64,000 nucleotides of DNA from the NCBI GenBank assembly GCA_947579605.1, contig OX388314.1, forward strand, positions 28,178,948 through 28,242,947. The letters are read 5' to 3'. Each line of letters begins with the position of its first letter. Within the stretch, counting starts at the first letter, position 1. The position numbers were made by a program, and so were the translations under genes. The notes under the pieces are model-generated. The model saw only the letters and a program-made list of their open reading frames with translations. It did no database searches and was not told where the DNA came from. Below, in pieces: positions 1 through 10,803 of this stretch. The DNA comes from Athripsodes cinereus (taxonomy: Eukaryota; Arthropoda; Insecta; Trichoptera; Leptoceridae).

Positions 1-169
1 GCTATGCTAATTATAAACCCGATGTCGCGTTAATACCTACTACTATTTTAAATGTATAACTTCATGTCCATAGGGTAACTAGCTATCTGATCACTGCATA
101 GAATCTATTATCCCTCTTGATCCTCTAGCAATTATGAATGACTGGATATATTATATAAATATTTGAACA

Positions 170-286
170 CCGATCTATCAGCAGTAGTCTGAATTTTCTC
201 TATTTTGAATAATTTACATAATTCTTTAATTAGTTTCTATGTAAAATCAGCTCCTTGATCGGTCAATATTTTTTCAGAGAGATCAA
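170..286 (-). pseudogene. LTR-retrotransposon integrase core fragment
   Basis: Read on the minus strand, this stretch gives a fragment of a retroviral-type integrase core with the motif ILTDQGADFT, followed after one in-frame stop by KLIKELCKLFKIEKIQTTA. The catalytic Asp context (TDQG.xF) and the spacing to IQTTA are typical of Gypsy-like elements. No reverse transcriptase, protease or LTR is visible, so this is an isolated scrap that may continue beyond the left edge. The identification rests on this one motif block. Confidence 0.6.
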
Positions 287-598
287 AAATACTTATGAAA
301 TGTTTAAACAAGTTTCATGTTTCGGCTTCATGTTTCTGCTAAAGCGTGGATAAATCAACTCCAGCAAAATGCAATCAAGGTAAAATGAGGTCAGCTTATG
401 TTTCATTTTAGTATCCCAAAATTCATCATCTTTATGAATCATTTCGTAATTGATCACCACATTTTCACACCAAATTGCAAACAAGCATTTCAATTTTTTG
501 CTTATATGCAGCTGTCCCCGTATTTGGTAATACCGGTTGTGATTTTTGTTAATTCCAAAATTTCAGCCTTTAGATTCTTTTTATAAAATGTCAATTTT

Positions 599-1117
599 CC
601 CATTTTTCTAGCTTCTTCAAACCCATATTTGAAAGCTAGTATTGGACACTGGTCTTTTTTGGGTTTAAAGAAACCGATGTTAAAACATGTATTGAAAATG
701 TTCTCGTAAACATTTTTTTTTTGCTATGGGTTTCTCCATTAGAGTTCACCACTCTATACATTCTGTACATCTGAGATACGTTTAAGCTGCCATCCAAATA
801 CTTTTTGGTCGATGAAGCCCTGCAATCATGTGACGGCACAGTTGGGAAGGATCTTATATGCATCTTTATATTTTCCTTCATTGACTCGCCAACTTTAATC
901 CCTCCATTGCCATGTTTACCCCTCATATTTGTTTGCAGGACTTCATCTTTTGTTTTCCGGATAGCGGTTAAAACGGCATTCATTTTAATATCGAGGTTGC
1001 TTTAAAAAATATTTGCATACTCGCACCCTCTTCTCGTTAACCACAAAGAAATGTGCATTGTTTTTTCCCCATTTTTCTAGCTTCTTCAAACCCATATTTG
1101 AAAGCTAGTATTGGACA
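599..1117. repeat. 50-bp direct duplication (599-648 and 1068-1117)
   Basis: The 50-bp segments 599-648 and 1068-1117 are identical by eye. Both encode the same stretch of the YqaJ protein (FKYGFEEARKMGK). They bracket a 419-bp insert at 649-1067. A 50-bp duplication is far longer than normal transposase or LINE target-site duplications. Confidence 0.85.
649..1067 (-). pseudogene. N-terminal fragment of a TE-type insect protein (same family as 11631-12860)
   Basis: The insert reads on the minus strand as the amino-terminal block of the multicopy insect family whose C-terminal half lies at 11631-12860. It shows VNEKRVRVCKYF, then RGKHGN, then HIRSFPTVPSHDCR, then KKYLDGSLNVSQMYRMY, ending near PKK just before the right-hand duplication. 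The main open part spans 636-983. Only this N-terminal piece is present, in the same orientation as the surrounding YqaJ gene. How it arrived (template switching, recombination, or microhomology repair) is not visible. Confidence 0.6.
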
Positions 1118-1912
1118 TTTAACTTCTATAATCATATTATCATCTTTTGTGAGCCCATCGGGCGTGGCACCAAGATAAGTTTTTTTTTCATCTACGTACA
1201 GTCCACATGGATGAATAAGGATATTTAAGTCATTTTGAATATGACTGATTGCGATTTTTTCATTTTCCTTCCCATGTTTGATAGACGCTACGTGATTGAT
1301 GGACCGTTTGTAAAGCAAATCCTTCACTAGATTGCAACAACTAATATTGCTCTTTTGGTAACGCGCCCAAAATTAAATGTCGTCAATAAATTTCTTCTCA
1401 ACTCCAGCCACTCGCTGGAGTCGGCCTGAAGAACAGTTTCTTCTGTTATTATTTTTCTTTGCTCTGCAGTTTTGTTTAAATTAAAAATAAACGCTTCCTT
1501 TGAAATTGCAAAACCATCATCGCACACGTCCGGCTTAGTACAGTTTACGCCATATTGACTGGAAGCCTTGTTTATTTTATCGAAGAATTTTATTTCAATT
1601 TGCTTCGATTTTCTCAATTTTTTTTAACTGACTCCTTGGGCCAACACCTATAACCGCTTTGTGTAGCTTGAATAGCGGTTTCTTTGTATTAAATGACAGT
1701 GCAGCGGCATCACATCTCATTTAGTATTGATATCTTTGAGTATAATTGATTCTTTTTCCTCCTACATATTTAGCAACAATACTATGATGTTGTTCTACTG
1801 TATTGCTATCGACGTCGCATATAAGTTTTCTGTCATGCGCGGCCAGCTGTGAAACAATAATTTTTTGCCAAATACTGTTAATAAGTATGTCTTTACTTAT
1901 TCCCTCGTCTTT

Positions 1913-2366
1913 CTGACGTCAGTAAGACGCCGATAACGAACATAGTGCGCAATGGTGTTATGTTGGTGCCAGCAACATTTGGTGGCACCAACATAACAGC
2001 GATTTGTTTGGTGTCTAGGAGATGTTGACGTCCTGGTAAGGCAACCCACATAAATTCAATTTTGGATGGATCCAGTTTTAGGCGTCTCTGGGCCATTATG
2101 GACGAGAGTTTTTCAACGCACCGGACAGTGGTAGCCACTAGATTGTCCTTTTGATCTGGGCTACAGAAAATAACAAGGACACGATCGTTGGCGTATGCCA
2201 AGTTTTGCATGCCACACTCTTCCAGGAGGCGGTCAAAGCATCCTATGTACAAGATAAACAGTATTGGACCAAGGACTGATCCTTGCAGTATTCCTTGAGT
2301 AACGACATCTTCATCGGTTGACCCAGATTCCACTTTTACGGACCACCTTCTGTTGGTTAGATAGCA
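1913..2366 (-). mobile_element. L2/CR1-like LINE, 3' half of reverse transcriptase
   Basis: Minus-strand RT fragment continuing the element at 3777-4430. It shows CYLTNRRW, the block QGSVLGPILFILYI, the catalytic box decayed to YAND instead of YADD, and LDPSKIEFMWV, a thumb-side motif of the L2/CR1/Daphne group. It ends at about 1912, where YqaJ-element sequence begins. The decayed catalytic box and the break at 2366 show that it is inactive. The clade call is by motif only. Confidence 0.8.
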
Positions 2367-3776
2367 TTGAAGAAAGATCCACCACACACCCGGATACCTC
2401 AGGAGTCTTTAACTCCTACTTATCCGCACATTCAAACCAAAATTGTCCTCACGGGCGGGCCATTAGGGAGGCCTGAAGGGCCGGCCGGCCAAAACCGCCG
2501 TCGTGGGAATCTTTTATACTACTTCTCTCTTCAATGTCCCCTCTGGGCGGTAATAATGTTTATTGAGTTATTATACAATATATATACAAGTAAAAAAAAA
2601 GAAAGAAAAATAAACAAAATGATACAAAACGTGAAGCAAAACAAATAAAACATGATAATAAAATATATACACAAATTGGTAAGTACAGAAGGCCGAGGTG
2701 AGGTGTCCAGAGACGTGCTGTTAGGCGTTTAAAGGGCGCGAGCCCGAGAGTCGCCAGCGCCAGCATGTTGTGGAAACATTAAACCCTCCCAAAAGGGACA
2801 TCCCTACCAAACCTACTCTCCACCAAGGGAGACAGGACGACACAACAAAAAGACGAGTTCGCCACACGCACCACCGCCACAATGGGCAAAACCAACCCTA
2901 CGACGCTCCCACGTCAGACGGGGGTGATCCCGGCTGACGCAGAAGCTCCCAACGAGATACCCAAACATCCACAAACCCCAAAAATGCCTTTAGGTTCCTT
3001 GGGCATTGCAAAACCTCCCCAAACCATATAGGTCTGGGAGTGTTCTCACTCATATCATCTAGCATTGCATCTCTGGCATCATTCATCACAGAGCACTCCC
3101 ATAGGATATGCTCGGCATACTGCGCCCCTAACCCACAAACACACCACGGATTCTCCGCAAGGCCAAGGTCATACAACTTGCCCTTTAGATCACCGTGGCC
3201 CGTCACAAGCTGGACGGCGTAGTGATTTAGGGAAAGGAAACGCCTCTTCATTCTCTCACATACGTCGGGAAGAAAACTGTAAACCAATCTAGCAGTTCTC
3301 CCCCGATCCCACCTATCTTGCCAGACCTCAAAAGTTCTCTTTCGGATCATGCCAATTGCCCTACTGAGTCCTCTAGTCCCAGGCTCCGCATGAACGGATA
3401 TTCCAAGATGCTCAACATTGCCGTCAGCCTTGAGCTTACGCCTGGCTACACCATCTAAGATTTCTAAATCAGCGGGCAACACACCAGCGATGACAGGAAG
3501 ACCATCGCTAACGGCCGTTCGATACGCACCAGTGACGGCGAGCAGGGGGAGTCTCTGTCCCCTCAAAACCACCGCGGACACAGAACCAACCGCAAGACGG
3601 TGCGACCAAACACGGGCGCCATAGGTGACCTGGGCCACATACGTCGCCCGATAAATGGTACGCACAGTCCGCGCCCTGAGGCCCCACGTACCACGACTGA
3701 GTCTGCGTAGAGTGTGAAATAACACTCCCGCTTTTTCGGCAGTCGCTCTCACGTGTGGAAGAAAGGTGAAGCTGAA
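2367..3776 (-). mobile_element. R1-clade LINE, 5'-truncated, inserted in the L2-like RT
   Basis: The coding part (3776 to 2898, about 293 codons, open) is the C-terminal region of an R1-type ORF2 protein. It contains YGARVW after the RT thumb, RFLSLNHYAVQLVTGHG, and a CCHC zinc motif C-V-C-G...H-I-L-W-E-C. A 3' untranslated region of about 530 bp follows down to 2367, without a poly(A) tail. The element is flanked by identical 12-bp sequences, GGTTAGATAGCA at 2355-2366 and 3777-3788. That is a target-site duplication inside the host LINE, so this copy is 5'-truncated and younger than the L2-like element around it. Base composition is richer in GC than its surroundings. Confidence 0.85.
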
Positions 3777-4430
3777 GGTTAGATAGCAGCGCAGCCATTC
3801 CAAAATGGTTCCGTGAATATTATATTCGGTCTCCAGTCATTGAAGGAGCATTGTACGATCCACGGTGTCGAAGGCAGCGCTCATATTGAGGACCGTTACT
3901 AGACCGATGTTTCCTGATTCAACGCCCGTTATTAAGTCAGATGTCAGCCTCGCAAGGGCAGATCCGGTGGAATGGTTTTTCCTATAAACGAATTGGTAAC
4001 TTTGATATAAGTTGTTGCTTTCAAGGTAAGCTGTCAGCTGGGATGCAATTACGCGCTCGAGCACCTTGATAGAAAAGGAAGGTTGGAGATAGGTCGGTAA
4101 TTGGTTGTGTCATCGGCGTCGAGTGTGCTCTTTTTGAGAAGTGGAATTAAATGCGACACTTTCCAGAGTGCTGGTATAATGTCACGCGTTCAAGAGAGTT
4201 CGAAAATCTGTGTGATTGTTGGCATAAGGAGGTCTGGATTATCTTTGAGAAGTTGGGTAGATAGAGGATCGAGTTGACATTGCTTGTTTGGGGAATTTCT
4301 GATGGTCTTCATGATCTCCGTCTCGGATACGGGGCTAAAAGTATCAAGGCTAGTTAAGCACGATGTTGTATTTGTGTTTGTGACATTGTTGTGCTTCGGA
4401 AAAGGTCCACTCTCGACTATCATTAAGAAA
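3777..4430 (-). mobile_element. L2/CR1-like LINE, 5' half of reverse transcriptase
   Basis: Minus-strand remnant of RT palm and fingers. It shows SETEIMKTIRNSPNKQCQLDP, then after a stop WKVSHLIPLLKK and NYRPISNL, then LERVIASQL and NHSTGSALARL, and the first catalytic block SAAFDTVD. It continues as EWLRCYLT up to the R1 insertion point at 3777 and resumes at 2366. Several stops and a frame change occur. The 5' end of the element, including its endonuclease, is absent; nothing recognisable lies between 4430 and 4770. Confidence 0.8.
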
Positions 4431-4773
4431 CCCAGGTTTAGGTATTAGCATAACTCACATTTATTCAACCAGAAAGACATCAAAATAATAAAAGTAAATT
4501 ATATGTATTCTACATGGGGCTGCACTGTAGTCTGTCTCAATCTAAAATTAACATTTAAGATTTATGTAAATACTGTTGTGGGTTCTGTTCAATATAAAAC
4601 ACGTTGTTTACTATTATTCTTTTTTGGGATCCACACAATTATTAATTACACAAGTTACAATAAGCAGACCACATGTCTTATGATATACATAACCATAGAA
4701 TAACAGGTTGTGACCATAGACCTACTATTGATATATTAGATCTATGGTTGTGACAGTTGTCATAGACAATAGT

Positions 4774-5928
4774 CTATAATGTTCTATTAAATACACACAT
4801 AACAAATACCAAATGCACTTGAAAATTATAACAATAAATGTTATACATAACTAAGTATATGTTTGAAATAAAACAAAGTAATTCTGTAAATTCTACACTA
4901 TTTATTTTACAGAGAGGTCTTTTGGGTGTAAGCCCGTTTTCAATCTTAAGATCTCTTAAATCGTGTAGAATATTTTCTAAACTATTTTGTTTTATTTCAA
5001 ATATAAAAGTGGAGTTCTACAACCGTAACGGTAATTCAATGAGTAAGTTAATTACATACCTCAGCATCGATGACAGGTGCCTGTTCAGCCGGTTCTGTCT
5101 GGCCAAGCTCAATAGTGCTGGATTCCCCATCAATCGTTCTTCTGCCAAACAACTTCAGGAACCGCACCTCAATATCAGTGAGTGGGGTGCCATTTTTCTG
5201 ACCTCCACCAGTTGCTTTTAAGTCAGCTATGTTTTTCCTTTCTTTTTTTTTAATGTGGCACCTCATTTCATTGAAGGTCTGAAATAATTGAGTCATAGAT
5301 TATTATTTATTGTTCAGCTTCATTCACAAATAAAGTAAACTTTATCAAAAAATGAAAAGCAGAGCAAGCATAAGAAAGTATTAAGCAAAACAGTAAACCC
5401 ACACCTCATTTGCATCCACCACATTTCTCATGAATGTATGCTCTTAGATTCCTCTTACTTTTAACCCCACTGCATACCAGTCACTACAGAAAAAGATTAA
5501 TAGTAGACAACCATATCTATATATTTTATTCTGAATTATCCTAGTGCAGTCCGTTTATAGAGCATCATAAAGAAAACTATTTTTACATCATAATTAATAA
5601 AAATAAGAATATGTACCTTTCGCCATTTCACACCACTTTTCGTTGGCCCACAACCAGAGCTGTTCAATAAAACGGCTAACTCTTCCCATTTTTTGATTAA
5701 AAAATCCGGGGCCATTATGTGCGACGACCCTTGAAATAGTCAGAAAAATACATAAATGAGGTGAAGTATGTTTAAATAGTTGAAAAATTAGGACGTATTT
5801 GTGTAATAAAAAATATTTACATGTGTAACTAACTTACCGTTCAAAACACACTCATTTTGTGGTCTCTCTAACCACTCTAACATTAATATTTTTTGTGATG
5901 CAGTCATTTTGGCCATTTTATTATTCAT
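4774..5928 (-). CDS. Myb/SANT-like (zeste-type) DNA-binding protein, four predicted exons
   Basis: Predicted minus-strand gene: exon 1 5928-5838, exon 2 5729-5617, exon 3 5278-5060, exon 4 5016-4774, together 221 codons plus stop. Splice sites are GT-AG and phases agree at each junction. The first ATG has a stop directly upstream in frame. The protein begins MNNKMAKMTASQKILMLEWL, then WEELAVLLNSSGCGPTKSGVKWRK, then TFNEMRCHIKKKERK and TGGG...LTDIEVRFLKLFG. This is the tryptophan-spaced tri-helix pattern of the Myb/SANT-like 'regulatory protein zeste' family, often seen as a Harbinger partner or as host genes. The last intron would be only 43 bp, so exon 4 is the weakest part; without it the frame stops at 5048. 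It is the least decayed open gene in this TE-rich region besides the viral one at 20085. Function beyond DNA binding is unknown. Confidence 0.6.
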
Positions 5929-6139
5929 TTAAAACAATTTAAGCCAAATTTAAAAGAAAAACCACCAAACGAAACACAAGCACGAAACCTGACAGAATTA
6001 AATATGGCTGCCGTAAATTGTAAACAACGTGAAGTTCGGTACAATTGTTTATCCTACGGTTTGCTTCTAAAAAACACAGACGTGGCAATAGTGCATTCAG
6101 AATAGCTAAATAACAACCAATTGGATGGCCGTTGTTGTT

Positions 6140-6173
6140 GTTAAGATAACAAGCAATTGATTGCTATCTTAAC
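6140..6173. repeat. 34-bp imperfect palindrome
   Basis: GTTAAGATA at 6140 is mirrored by TATCTTAAC ending at 6173, with 15 of 17 possible pairs matched. It lies in non-coding sequence upstream of the Myb/SANT-like gene. It could be a transposon end or a hairpin; no role is shown. Confidence 0.5.
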
Positions 6174-6785
6174 AATGACATCATTATATTGCTTACCACA
6201 CTGGCCACCTGTTTCCTCAGTTCATTGTTTATCACGCTCCTACATTCCCCGACACCAGGGGTTACCCTAAACGGCCACACCCGAGGGTAGGTTATGATAG
6301 CAGCGTGATTGGAATATGTTAAAGAATAAAAGGTGATCTCCAAAATACTTACTCAGGCTTTTACTAGTTCTTAGATCTTATTATTCACAACATTATGAGT
6401 TTTTGGCAAGTTTATCCAGAGGTAAGTTCACACTAAGGGCGGAGGAAAACACTTGTGAGGTATATATATGTTTGATTTATTTAGATCACATAAGCTGAAC
6501 GAACAAGATTAATTCTAAAATGAAATGATATGAATATGTACGGCTATTCCATGAACAATGAGAGATTATCAATCTATATAATAAATAAAGAAAGAAAAAC
6601 GCGGTCCTCACGAGATGCTTTCTCTTCCAGATTGTGCGGCGGACTGCGTCTAAAATGGCGCTTCTTTAATAGCGTCATGCAACGGTTCTCCCGCTATTCT
6701 TCACGTTTGGAACTCGTGGAAACAACGTACCGGATCTGGCGCATCGATAGGAAATTGCTATTTGAAATAATTGGCGCGATCTTCT

Positions 6786-7418
6786 TTAAGCATCGTACTT
6801 GGATGTCGTCATCTCTACGTCGCTACACAACATGTTAAGGCGACTGTTCTCTGCTAATATTGTTGCGGTGATTACCTCCACTTGTGACCGCGCATTTTGA
6901 ATGAATGAGGTGACTCCATCATGATATTCGATAGATAGCGGTTTCTTTCTTCGATAGACAGTGCAGCGGCATTGCATCTCATTTGGTATTGATCTTTGCG
7001 TATAATTGATTCTTTTTCCTCCTACATATTTCACAACAACACTATGATATTGTTTGCTGTCGACGTCGCAAATAAGACTTCTAGCATGCGCGACCAGCTG
7101 TGAAACAATAATTTTAATTCTCTGCCAAATACTGTTAGTAAGTATGTCTTTTCTTATTCCCTTGTCTTCCCCAACAGATTTACAAAAGTATTTTTTACAA
7201 CAGTTGTTCATACCAAAAGCATGTTCTGTGCTTAACATAATATCTTTGTGAAGACCTGTGATATTATGGGTTGGTTTGTGTTCATTAATTGCTTGAATTA
7301 TTACTTTTCTCATGGACAATATTCTGGCTTTAGGAATATGATTTCTGTATTTTTTTAAAAAAGAAGTATTAACTTGTGGCACTTGTAGTTTTTTACAAAA
7401 ATTCCGTAGTATCGACAT
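6786..7418 (-). pseudogene. YqaJ-element protein, upstream region, copy 2 (210 open codons)
   Basis: An open minus-strand frame carrying the same conserved block as 1640-1912: HAFGMNNCCKKYFC, then SQLVAHARSLICDVDS, then VVKYVGGKRINYTQR. The YqaJ nuclease part is missing; after about residue 150 the sequence no longer matches copy 1. The first codons, MSI.., fall inside the left arm of the palindrome at 7408-7462, so the annotated start is donated by the neighbouring repeat and is probably not the native start. The protein role is unknown; in the family this region precedes the nuclease domain. Confidence 0.6.
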
Positions 7419-7462
7419 GCATAATTTGATTTTACAAAAATCAAATTATGCATGTCGATACT
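7408..7462. repeat. Perfect 26-bp inverted repeat with 3-nt spacer
   Basis: Arms 7408-7433 and 7437-7462 are exact reverse complements around the spacer ACA. The right arm is the beginning of the first unit of the 115-bp tandem array, so the left arm is an inverted copy of a unit end. Confidence 0.85.
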
Positions 7463-7995
7463 CCTCTTGAAACCGTCAACAATTATTGTCGACAATCTAA
7501 GGTTGTAAGCTCGTAAAACATTTGACTACATTTTATATATTTTACAACCATAAATCAAATTATGCATGTCGATACTCTTCTAGAAACCCTCAACAATTAT
7601 TGTCGGCAATCTAAGGTTGTAAGCCCTGTCAAACATTTGACTACATTTTATATATTATACAACCATAAATCAAATTATGCATGTCGATACTCTTCTTGAA
7701 ACCTTCAACAATTATTGTCGGCAATCTAAGGTTGTAAGCTCTGTCAAACATTTGACTACATTTTATATATTATACAGCCATAAATCAAATTATGCATGTC
7801 GATACTCTTCTTGAAACCCTCAACAATTATTGTCGGCAATCTAAGGTTGTAAGCCCTGTCAAACATTTGACTACATTTTATATATTATACAACCATAAAT
7901 CAAATTATGCATGTCGATACTCTTCTTGAAACCCTCAACAATTATTGTCGGCAATCTAAGGTTGTAAGCCCTGTCAAACATTTGACTACATTTTG
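7441..7995. repeat. 115-bp tandem repeat, about 4.8 copies
   Basis: Units start at 7441, 7555, 7670, 7785 and 7900 (spacings 114, 115, 115, 115), each beginning TCAAATTATGCATGTCGATAC. Copies 2-5 are nearly identical; copy 1 carries several differences. No open frame runs through it. It ends at 7995 within a unit. Confidence 0.9.
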
Positions 7996-8159
7996 TAATA
8001 TAGCCGACGAGAATCTCTTCTTGCTCCTTTGTAAATATTTGGTTAACACTGTAGTTTGATGTAAGTCTTATCGACCCATCAGTAGGTTTGGAACTTTATA
8101 ATATCTCTGTAACATAGTAAAAGGAATATTTTTCAACTTGGATACAGTTCTGATACTAC

Positions 8160-9010
8160 AGTCTTGCATGCTCGATTTCGAGGCATATGTTTCTTTGGAC
8201 GTGCTGGTCAACGCCAGCAACGCAGAGATGGCTTGCCACGAGAATGTTTCCCACGACGGAAGCCAGACTCCTCAATTCAACCTTTTGGTCTAAATTTTGC
8301 CCATTGTGTGAGCATTGTTTATGCACATCATAGGTAAAGCAATGAGACAATTTTGAGACATAGTGTTCCTCAAAAATGTTTTTACATATTTGAGCGTTGA
8401 AGAACACCCTTATCACTCCACAGTTGTCATGGAGATTGTACAAATATCCTTAAAAAGTTTTACACTTTCACTGAAACGCTCCACCAAGTCAAATTTATAG
8501 AAAAGTTGTAAAAGAGAAAATCTTCCTTAGCATAAAGAATTCATAATTCTGTTTTGAGTTTGATTTTGCCCAAAAAATCATAAACATTAGTGGTTTCAGT
8601 CAACTCACTCTCTAGAAAATTGTTTTTGTACTCGAGAAATTTGTCAGTAAAAAATAATTTGGCTGCTACACTATGATGGGCGTATTGAAAACGGTCAGTA
8701 ATCTCAGCTTGTATCAGATCGCAAACTTCAGCACGCAACCCCGCAAAAGGTCATTCCATATGTCTTCTTTTCGTTTGGGTTTCAACTCTTGTCATCCAAG
8801 GAATCTCAAATGTTTTGAATGCTTTTTTTAAAGATTCAATTTGGATTGTATCTATAGAACAATTAATTCATCCAACACCCCACTGGCCTTTTAATTTGCA
8901 CCTGCTTAATAAGGATCTCGTGGTGAGGTAGAATATCGTTGAAAAAAGAAAGCCAGTAGTTGAATTCTTCATCGTTCAGATAATATAACAATAGTTCAGC
9001 TTGATTTAAT
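8160..9010 (-). pseudogene. hAT-type transposase remnant (C-terminal half)
   Basis: Minus-strand fragment resembling hAT transposases of the ZMYM1/ZNF862-like group. From 9010 downward: YLNDEEFNYWLSFFNDILP, then EVCDLIQAEITDRF...AAKLFFTDKF, then FLGKIKLKTEL, then a decayed dimerisation segment around LFKDICTISMT and GVIRVFFNAQ. Frames shift and stops are frequent. The N-terminal zinc finger and catalytic residues are not visible. Assignment is by the spacing and wording of these blocks, without a database search. Confidence 0.55.
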
Positions 9011-9123
9011 GCGTTAACATATGTTTTCCATGCATTGTATTAAAGAAAGTTTGTGGCTGTATATATTAGTAACAGTTTGAATATTGTAATTCCACCTTGT
9101 TTGGGGAATGGATTCAATCTTAT

Positions 9124-9480
9124 TTACAATAGCTGTACGTTTTGGGGAGCGAGAAAAAAAACTAGAAAAGCTGTGTAAATGCGCGTTTTTTTTTTAACAT
9201 GAATATTTTGGGAAAGTCTTTTCAAGAATTTAGTTAAGTTGATGATCACATAAGTCTTCTGGGCTTCAAAGAAGCGAACATTTTCCCATTCCGGTGTCCT
9301 GAAATGTTGAAGCTTCACACCCTTCTCTACACGAGATGGTTTGGCTCTGGCAGTTGCTGGTAATGCCAACTCTGTGGCAACGTCCTCCAGGGTGAAGCAC
9401 TCTTAACTTCTTGGCTCCCTTACCAAAGGGGAAGTTGACCTGGAGCGTCGCATATCCGCACCTTCATCCTCGTAATTCGA
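9124..9480 (-). other. Unidentified minus-strand reading frame
   Basis: An 81-codon open stretch at 9124-9369, readable further upstream to about 9410, contains LPATARAKPSRVEKGVKLQ. A second open stretch of 78 codons lies at 9514-9750, with a hydrophobic start and a helical tail rich in D, L and K. I recognise neither. Their position between hAT and pogo remnants suggests transposon debris. Confidence 0.25.
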
Positions 9481-9917
9481 ATCAGATATAGAGATCATCC
9501 AGTCTAGTAGTTTTTAGACAGTATCGGTCAGTGTGTTGACTCTGTCTTTCAGTTTGTCCACATGTGCATCACGTGAATCTTGTAACAGTGACAGTGCGTC
9601 CTCGCTGAGCATGATGTGACGTATTTGACCGCTTGTGTATTCGCGCCGTTTACAATGAATAAAACTACGTAGCTTTGCAATGATCGATATAGATACACAA
9701 AAACACTTCTCACACACAATAACTATGATAAGTAGTAAATAAATCACCAAGTTTCACTATTATTGTTTACTGTAGGGTGTTGTACGTAGAGTGAAAAAAC
9801 AATATTATGTCGTCCATTGAATAAACATCTTAGAAAATCAGACATTCAAGTACTTTAGTGGTGCCTGGACCCGTTTACCCTTTGTCTGAACCAGCGCAGC
9901 CCTCATTTTTTGTGTAA

Positions 9918-10680
9918 TCAGAGGTAACCTTTTTTCACACACTCTCTGTGTGATGTTGCAGGTCCTCTGGTACACCAACCTTGAGGGAAACTCAGTAGAC
10001 ACTCATACTGAGGGACAACATTGCATACAACAAAATGTAATAAAAATAGTGTACCTCGTTCCGCGGAAGTTATAGATCCGACTTGGCGTTTGCCTTTTGA
10101 GGCAACTATCAGTGGCATTTTTGATTGCACTATGGAGAGCCCTGTTTCATCCACGTTGAAAATGCCATTTGGTGGATGCGAATGTTTTCTCGTAAGCATC
10201 GTTCAGAAGACACAGCATCTCTATTAAATCCATTTGCTCGAGCATACGAAATACCTGCTGGTTTCCGAAGTGTTAAAACATCTTTATGACGTTGCATGAA
10301 GTTGTCGAGCCGAGTACGACCTGCTATTTCATTATTAAACGGATGTTTAACATTATTTTTGGGTGCAAGTTGGTACGCCATTCTCTTGACATTGTATCGA
10401 GACAAACCATAATATTTACTCTCCATTAATAATAAATACACCACTAATTTCTTCTCCAGAACTGGAAGCACTGGTTTTTGTCCCATTTTTATTTAACCAC
10501 TTGCTCCACAGTGAAATCTTTATCATGGACGTATCTTCTCAATGTTGTCCTTGGTACTTGGTATAATTTTACAGCTCTTTTAAAGACCATTTTTTTCTCT
10601 AACTGCAACTACTGCTTTCATCGTGTCTTCTACATTCCACTTGTTCCTATTTTTGCTAGGTTTTGGCGATACATTGTCAC
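9918..10680 (-). pseudogene. pogo/Tigger-like transposase remnant
   Basis: Reading down from 10680, a Psq-type helix-turn-helix (NRNKWNVEDTMKAVVAV, then VPRTTLRRYV after a frame change) is followed by HPFNNEIAGRTRLDNFMQRH, then LRKPAGISYARANGFN, then the first catalytic block FNVDETGLSIVQ and ASKGKRQVGSITSAERG. These are the canonical Psq, CENP-B-like and DDE-start blocks of the Tc1/mariner pogo group. The element breaks after that, so the second and third acidic residues are missing. At least two frameshifts are present. It is non-functional. Confidence 0.8.
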
Positions 10681-10803
10681 GAGGTATGTGTCTGAAAACA
10701 AAAATATACTGATTAAAAAAACATTCAAATATTGTTGGCATAGTGCACAGATGTGGTAAGTGCCGCAGAGGTGATTTTACAGTGGAGCATTTTGAAAGTT
10801 TAA

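Larger units (their letters stand above)
293..1912 (-). pseudogene. YqaJ-exonuclease-domain element protein, copy 1 (broken, interrupted)
   Basis: Minus-strand remnant of an insect repeat-encoded protein with a YqaJ-type (lambda-exonuclease-like) nuclease domain. Reading from 1912 down, one sees the conserved upstream block (ICDVDSN, KYVGGKRINYTQR), then W.ELRRNLLTTFNFG (the Q/W/R entry motif of YqaJ), then YLGATPDG and IIEVKCP with the catalytic E and K, and finally, at 293-600, the C-terminal block FWDTKM/PRFSRNM. The frame changes near 1327 and has several stops. A foreign piece at 649-1067 splits it between 50-bp direct duplications. Proteins of this type are abundant, multicopy and uncharacterised in Hemiptera; the catalytic assignment is by motif and the TE origin is inferred from copy number. 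A second copy of the upstream block is at 6786-7418. Confidence 0.75.

Noticed and set aside
4838..5221. 127-codon plus-strand frame
   Set aside because: Antisense to exons 3-4 of the Myb/SANT-like gene, which has splice signals and family motifs; no domain on the plus strand.
7441..7995. CRISPR-like array (also 13026-13413, 58083-58336)
   Set aside because: Units are contiguous with no spacers, and the DNA is clearly eukaryotic; these are minisatellites.
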